Assembly (NCBI GenBank): GCA_002389665.1
Contig: DGNO01000002.1
Location: 691,624-755,623 of the forward strand
Source of the DNA: Rhodobiaceae bacterium UBA4490
GTDB lineage: Bacteria; Pseudomonadota; Alphaproteobacteria; Parvibaculales; Parvibaculaceae
Length of the DNA: 64,000 bases
Reading direction: 5' to 3'
Under the pieces are notes generated by a model. The model was not told the DNA's origin and made no database searches. It saw only the letters and a program-made list of their open reading frames with translations. Shown piece after piece: positions 61,427-64,000 of this stretch. The stretch's first letter is position 1. Each line of letters begins with the position of its first letter. Both the position numbers and the translations under genes were made by a program.

Positions 61427-62884
61427 ATGAATACCGTCCGCATGCAGCGCCGCGCCATGTCCTGGCTTGTTGCGTATCTTTGGCTGCACGTTCCCGTCAT
61501 CCCAGTTCTGGGGGTAATCAATAACAGGGAATATTTAGGGGCAACGGCGCTTGCCGTCCTGCTGACGGGCCTGACCACTGCGCTTTGGCGCTTGCAGCCG
61601 GACAGCACGCTGACGCGGCAAACCGGCTCCATCACTTTCATGATGATGATCTGCCTCTTCATCTATGAACTGGCGGGCCATCCCTATCAGTTCGATGTGC
61701 ATCTCTATTTCATGGCGGGCCTTGCCATGCTCGTGACGCTGATGGACGGGCGCGCCATGCTGGCCGCCGCCGCCACCGTGCTCGCCCATCACATCATCCT
61801 CAACATGGCCCTGCCCTTCGCGCTCTGGCCGGGTGATACCGCCTATCTGCGCCTCACCGTTCATGCGGGCGTCGTGGTGCTGGAAACGGCCGTTCTTTAC
61901 TACTGCTGCAACCAGCTCGTCGCCGCCTTCAGCGAATCCGAAGGCGCGCTCGACCGGGCGCGGGAGGAACTAAGCGCGGCACAGCGCCAGGCGGACGAAG
62001 AGCGCCTTGCCGCCGAAGAACGCAACCGGCTGGCCCGCGAGAATGCCAACCGCGCCCTTGCCGAAGCGTTCGAAGGCAAAGTGGGCCAGGTCGTGAAAAC
62101 CGTTTCCCAGCATGTGGCCACGATGCGCGATGTCGCCCGGGAGATGGACGAGAACGCCGCATCGTCCCTGGAGCAGGTCGAAATGGCAACGGACGGGGCG
62201 AGCGAGGCTTCGGACAATGTGGAAACCATTGCCGGCTCCGCCGAACAAATGGCCGACGCCATCCGGGAAAGCGCGGAGCGGATTTCCGAAACCGCCTCGC
62301 TGGCAACCGCCGCGGCACAGGAAGTCGATATGACCGACAGCCGTGTGCAGACTCTTGCCCAAACCGCAAACAAGATCGGCGAGATCATCGACCTCATCAA
62401 CGATATCGCCGAACAGACGAACCTGCTTGCCCTCAACGCCACGATCGAGGCGGCGCGGGCGGGCGATGCCGGGCGCGGCTTTGCCGTCGTCGCCTCCGAG
62501 GTCAAGGATCTGGCGACCCAGACCGCCAAGGCGACGGAAGAAATCACCGCTCAGATCAAATCCATTCAAGGGGCGACCGACGACACGGTGCATTCCATCG
62601 CAACGATCCGCGAGCGCATCGGCGTCATCAACGAGATTTCCATCTCCGTTTCCGCCGCCGTGGAAGAACAGAGCCTGGCTACCGAGGAAATCACCCGCGG
62701 CACGAAAAGCGCCGCCAGCAGCACTCAGCGCGTCTCCGGCACCATGCAGCAGGTGCGCCAATCTGCCGAAGCGACGGGCGAGGCCGCCAAGGCCGTCGGC
62801 TCCGCCGTCTTCAGTCTCGACAAGGAGGTCGTCTTCCTGGAGGAGGAAGTGCAAAGCTTCCTGACACAAATCAAAGCAGGATAA
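61427..62884 (+). CDS. Chemoreceptor with six-helix membrane sensor domain, module copy 1
   Basis: A 485-residue methyl-accepting chemotaxis protein with no periplasmic ligand domain and no HAMP. The N-terminal 165 residues form about six TM helices with [39 protein letters not shown] and VHAGVVVLE, containing His21, 85, 92, 121, 122 and 146. A long coiled coil (about 168-215) links to the signalling rod, whose tip reads [30 protein letters not shown] (two blocks [30 protein letters not shown]). All six His are conserved in the second copy at 63439. Signals through CheA/CheW; the stimulus is unknown. Confidence 0.9.
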   Translation: MNTVRMQRRAMSWLVAYLWLHVPVIPVLGVINNREYLGATALAVLLTGLTTALWRLQPDSTLTRQTGSITFMMMICLFIYELAGHPYQFDVHLYFMAGLAMLVTLMDGRAMLAAAATVLAHHIILNMALPFALWPGDTAYLRLTVHAGVVVLETAVLYYCCNQLVAAFSESEGALDRAREELSAAQRQADEERLAAEERNRLARENANRALAEAFEGKVGQVVKTVSQHVATMRDVAREMDENAASSLEQVEMATDGASEASDNVETIAGSAEQMADAIRESAERISETASLATAAAQEVDMTDSRVQTLAQTANKIGEIIDLINDIAEQTNLLALNATIEAARAGDAGRGFAVVASEVKDLATQTAKATEEITAQIKSIQGATDDTVHSIATIRERIGVINEISISVSAAVEEQSLATEEITRGTKSAASSTQRVSGTMQQVRQSAEATGEAAKAVGSAVFSLDKEVVFLEEEVQSFLTQIKAG

Positions 62885-62917
62885 AAAATCCTGAAACACT
62901 CCGTTCACGGTCCTTTA

Positions 62918-62942
62918 AAAGCCCGGCTTTCTGCCGGGCTTT
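62918..62942 (+). terminator. Rho-independent terminator after module copy 1
   Basis: AAAGCCCGGC and GCCGGGCTTT with a TTTCT loop, followed by CTTTTTG. It separates the two copies of the module, so copy 2 must have its own promoter in 62950-63050. Confidence 0.87.
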
Positions 62943-63052
62943 CTTTTTGCCGATTTGCCGCAGGCCGGTCTCAGGAATTTTTAATGGTTTCCCTCATAAG
63001 TTGGAGATCAACCGGATACACGGGAAACTAGTGATTTCACCAAAGGCCCGAG

Positions 63053-63442
63053 ATGAGCGGCACCGCGCATAAGGAAAAGGAACGGCTGGCCTGGCTGCCC
63101 ATGCTGCTGATTGCAGGATCGGCGGGGCTGCTTTCTATGCTCTATGCGGCACCCCAGCGCGATGCCGAAACGCTTGGTCTCTTCTTTGCGCCGGGCACCG
63201 GCTTTGCCGAAGCGGCCGCCTTCGTGGCGGAAGCAGGCGGCGGCGTGCTACAGCCGGGCAAGATGGACAATATCGTCATCGCCCGGTTTGCCGCGCCCGC
63301 CGAGGCGAGCCGGAAACTCGCGCAGACACCGCTTTGGTTCACCTTCACCGCCCAAGCCTCGGGCACCTGTTTCACTTCTTCACGGTCGGCCGCTCAAACG
63401 CAGCCTTCAGCGCTGCTTGCAACACCCGGAGCTGTCTTATGA
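63053..63442 (+). CDS. Small membrane-anchored protein, module copy 2
   Basis: 129 residues, paralogue of the protein at 61061-61426. A TM segment (WLPMLLIAGSAGLLSML) is followed by the same domain: LGLFFAPGTGFAEAAAFVAEAGGGVLQPG, NIVIARFAAP, and FTFTAQASGTCF with the single Cys. The N-terminus is longer and charged (TAHKEKERL). AAAGGCCCGAG precedes the ATG. Its stop overlaps the start of the next chemoreceptor as ATGA (63439-63442). Confidence 0.75.
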   Translation: MSGTAHKEKERLAWLPMLLIAGSAGLLSMLYAAPQRDAETLGLFFAPGTGFAEAAAFVAEAGGGVLQPGKMDNIVIARFAAPAEASRKLAQTPLWFTFTAQASGTCFTSSRSAAQTQPSALLATPGAVL

Positions 63443-64000
63443 CGAATACCGCGCGCCTTCGCCAAAATGCCTTGAAATGGTTCGTGCCGTTTCTTTGGGC
63501 GCATGTTCCCTTCATCGCGCTTCTGGGCGCCGTCAACGAGACGCCCTTTATCGCCTCGACGGTAGCAGCCGCAGCGCTTGCCGGCGCGACGACCTTTCTC
63601 TGGCGCACGCAGCCCGATAGCGGCGTAACCCGCCAGACCGCTGCCGTCACCTTCATGGTGATGATCAGCCTCTGCGTCTATCAGCTGATGGGGCACCCCT
63701 ATCAGCTCGACATGCACCTTTATTTCATGGCCGGCCTTGCCATGCTCGTGCCGCTGGTCGATTGGCGCGCCATTCTGGCGGCCGCCGCCACCGTCGCCGT
63801 GCATCACCTGGTGCTCAATCTCTTCCTGCCCGCCGCGCTCTGGCCGGGGGATGCTGCCTATGTACGCCTCGTGATCCATGCCGGTGTCGTGGTGCTGGAA
63901 TCGGCGGCCCTGGTCTATTACTGCCACCAGCTCGTCGCCGCCTTCGAAGAAGCCGACGGGGCTCTCGCCAAAGCCCACGATGCGCTGGAAGAAACCGAAA
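63439..64000 (+). CDS. Chemoreceptor with six-helix membrane sensor domain, module copy 2 (cut by window end)
   Basis: The first 187 residues are visible; the gene continues beyond the window. The six-helix membrane domain aligns without gaps, apart from one residue at the start, to the receptor at 61427: LWAHVPFIALLG, QLMGHPYQLDMHLYFMAG, AVHHLVLN, LPAALWPGDAAYVRL and IHAGVVVLE, then the start of the coiled coil AFEEADGALAKAH. His22, 86, 93, 122, 123 and 147 match the six His of copy 1. The start ATG overlaps the stop of the small-protein gene. The signalling tip should follow outside the window; this is inferred from copy 1. Confidence 0.88.
   Translation, partial: MTNTARLRQNALKWFVPFLWAHVPFIALLGAVNETPFIASTVAAAALAGATTFLWRTQPDSGVTRQTAAVTFMVMISLCVYQLMGHPYQLDMHLYFMAGLAMLVPLVDWRAILAAAATVAVHHLVLNLFLPAALWPGDAAYVRLVIHAGVVVLESAALVYYCHQLVAAFEEADGALAKAHDALEETE

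Noticed and set aside
1..64000. CRISPR arrays, tRNA or rRNA genes, insertion sequences, prophage or integrase genes
   Set aside because: None recognised on either strand. The only repeats are the REP-like pair, the tpsA internal duplication and a 13-bp tandem.

Overview
The window reads as one contiguous, gene-dense chromosomal segment of a GC-rich Gram-negative bacterium, most likely an alphaproteobacterium. The evidence is PAS_5-type proteins, a SapC-family protein, HmuRSTUV-type haem uptake with HemP, two-partner secretion, RND efflux and MltB-type lytic transglycosylase. I do not assign a genus. I see no rRNA, tRNA, CRISPR array, insertion sequence, integrase or phage gene. Base composition looks even, apart from a few AT-rich intergenic promoter regions.

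Layout. (1) 0-8.5 kb is catabolic: a LigE-like glutathione transferase, a nitronate monooxygenase, an exported formylglycine-generating-enzyme homologue, a small HTH regulator, an inverted REP-like repeat, a GST plus two acyl-CoA dehydrogenases in one operon, and an alpha/beta hydrolase divergent from a TetR regulator. (2) 8.5-12.5 kb carries an MltB-like transglycosylase, and a chemoreceptor paired with a free-standing periplasmic Cache/PDC-type protein. (3) 12.6-16.6 kb is a trehalose operon, otsB-GH15-otsA. (4) 16.7-21.1 kb has a PAS_5 protein, a VanZ-like protein, a TetR regulator with two palindromic operators, an SDR and a Baeyer-Villiger-type monooxygenase. (5) 21.3-28.9 kb makes sugar nucleotides and KDO precursors: ManC, Gmd, GalU, Ugd, an outer-membrane beta-barrel and KdsD. 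(6) 29-39.3 kb holds a 2291-residue TpsA exoprotein, its TpsB transporter, and divergently a LapG-like periplasmic cysteine protease. (7) 39.3-41.1 kb has SapC and a UDP-glucuronate 4-epimerase-like enzyme. (8) 41.2-50.1 kb is a ten-gene haem-uptake operon read leftwards (hemP, receptor, hemS, hmuT, hmuU, hmuV, exbB, exbD1, exbD2, tonB) behind a 33-bp palindromic operator. (9) 50.2-56.5 kb is an RND tripartite pump operon followed by a second PAS_5 protein. (10) 56.8-60.9 kb has a TonB-dependent receptor, a cardiolipin-synthase-like PLD enzyme that probably starts at CTG, and a 17-kDa-antigen-like lipoprotein. (11) 61.0-64.0 kb is a tandemly duplicated two-gene module, a small membrane-anchored protein plus a six-helix chemoreceptor. 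The second copy runs off the window.

How the parts connect. GalU, Ugd and the epimerase at 40.1 kb form the path glucose-1-P to UDP-glucose to UDP-glucuronate to UDP-galacturonate. ManC and Gmd lead to GDP-4-keto-6-deoxymannose. The TPS adhesin next to a LapG-type protease resembles the CdrA/CdrB/LapG logic of Pseudomonas, in which a periplasmic protease releases a surface adhesin. The haem operon carries its own TonB/ExbB/ExbD motor, whose second ExbD has Asn in place of the essential membrane Asp.

The two observations I consider most likely to be new are the duplicated small-protein/6-TM-chemoreceptor module at the right edge, and the TPS adhesin/LapG-like pair with a C-terminal Pro-Ala-Ala-Gly site. 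Start codons below were chosen from ribosome-binding sites where these were visible. Functions rest on motif recognition only; no searches were run.
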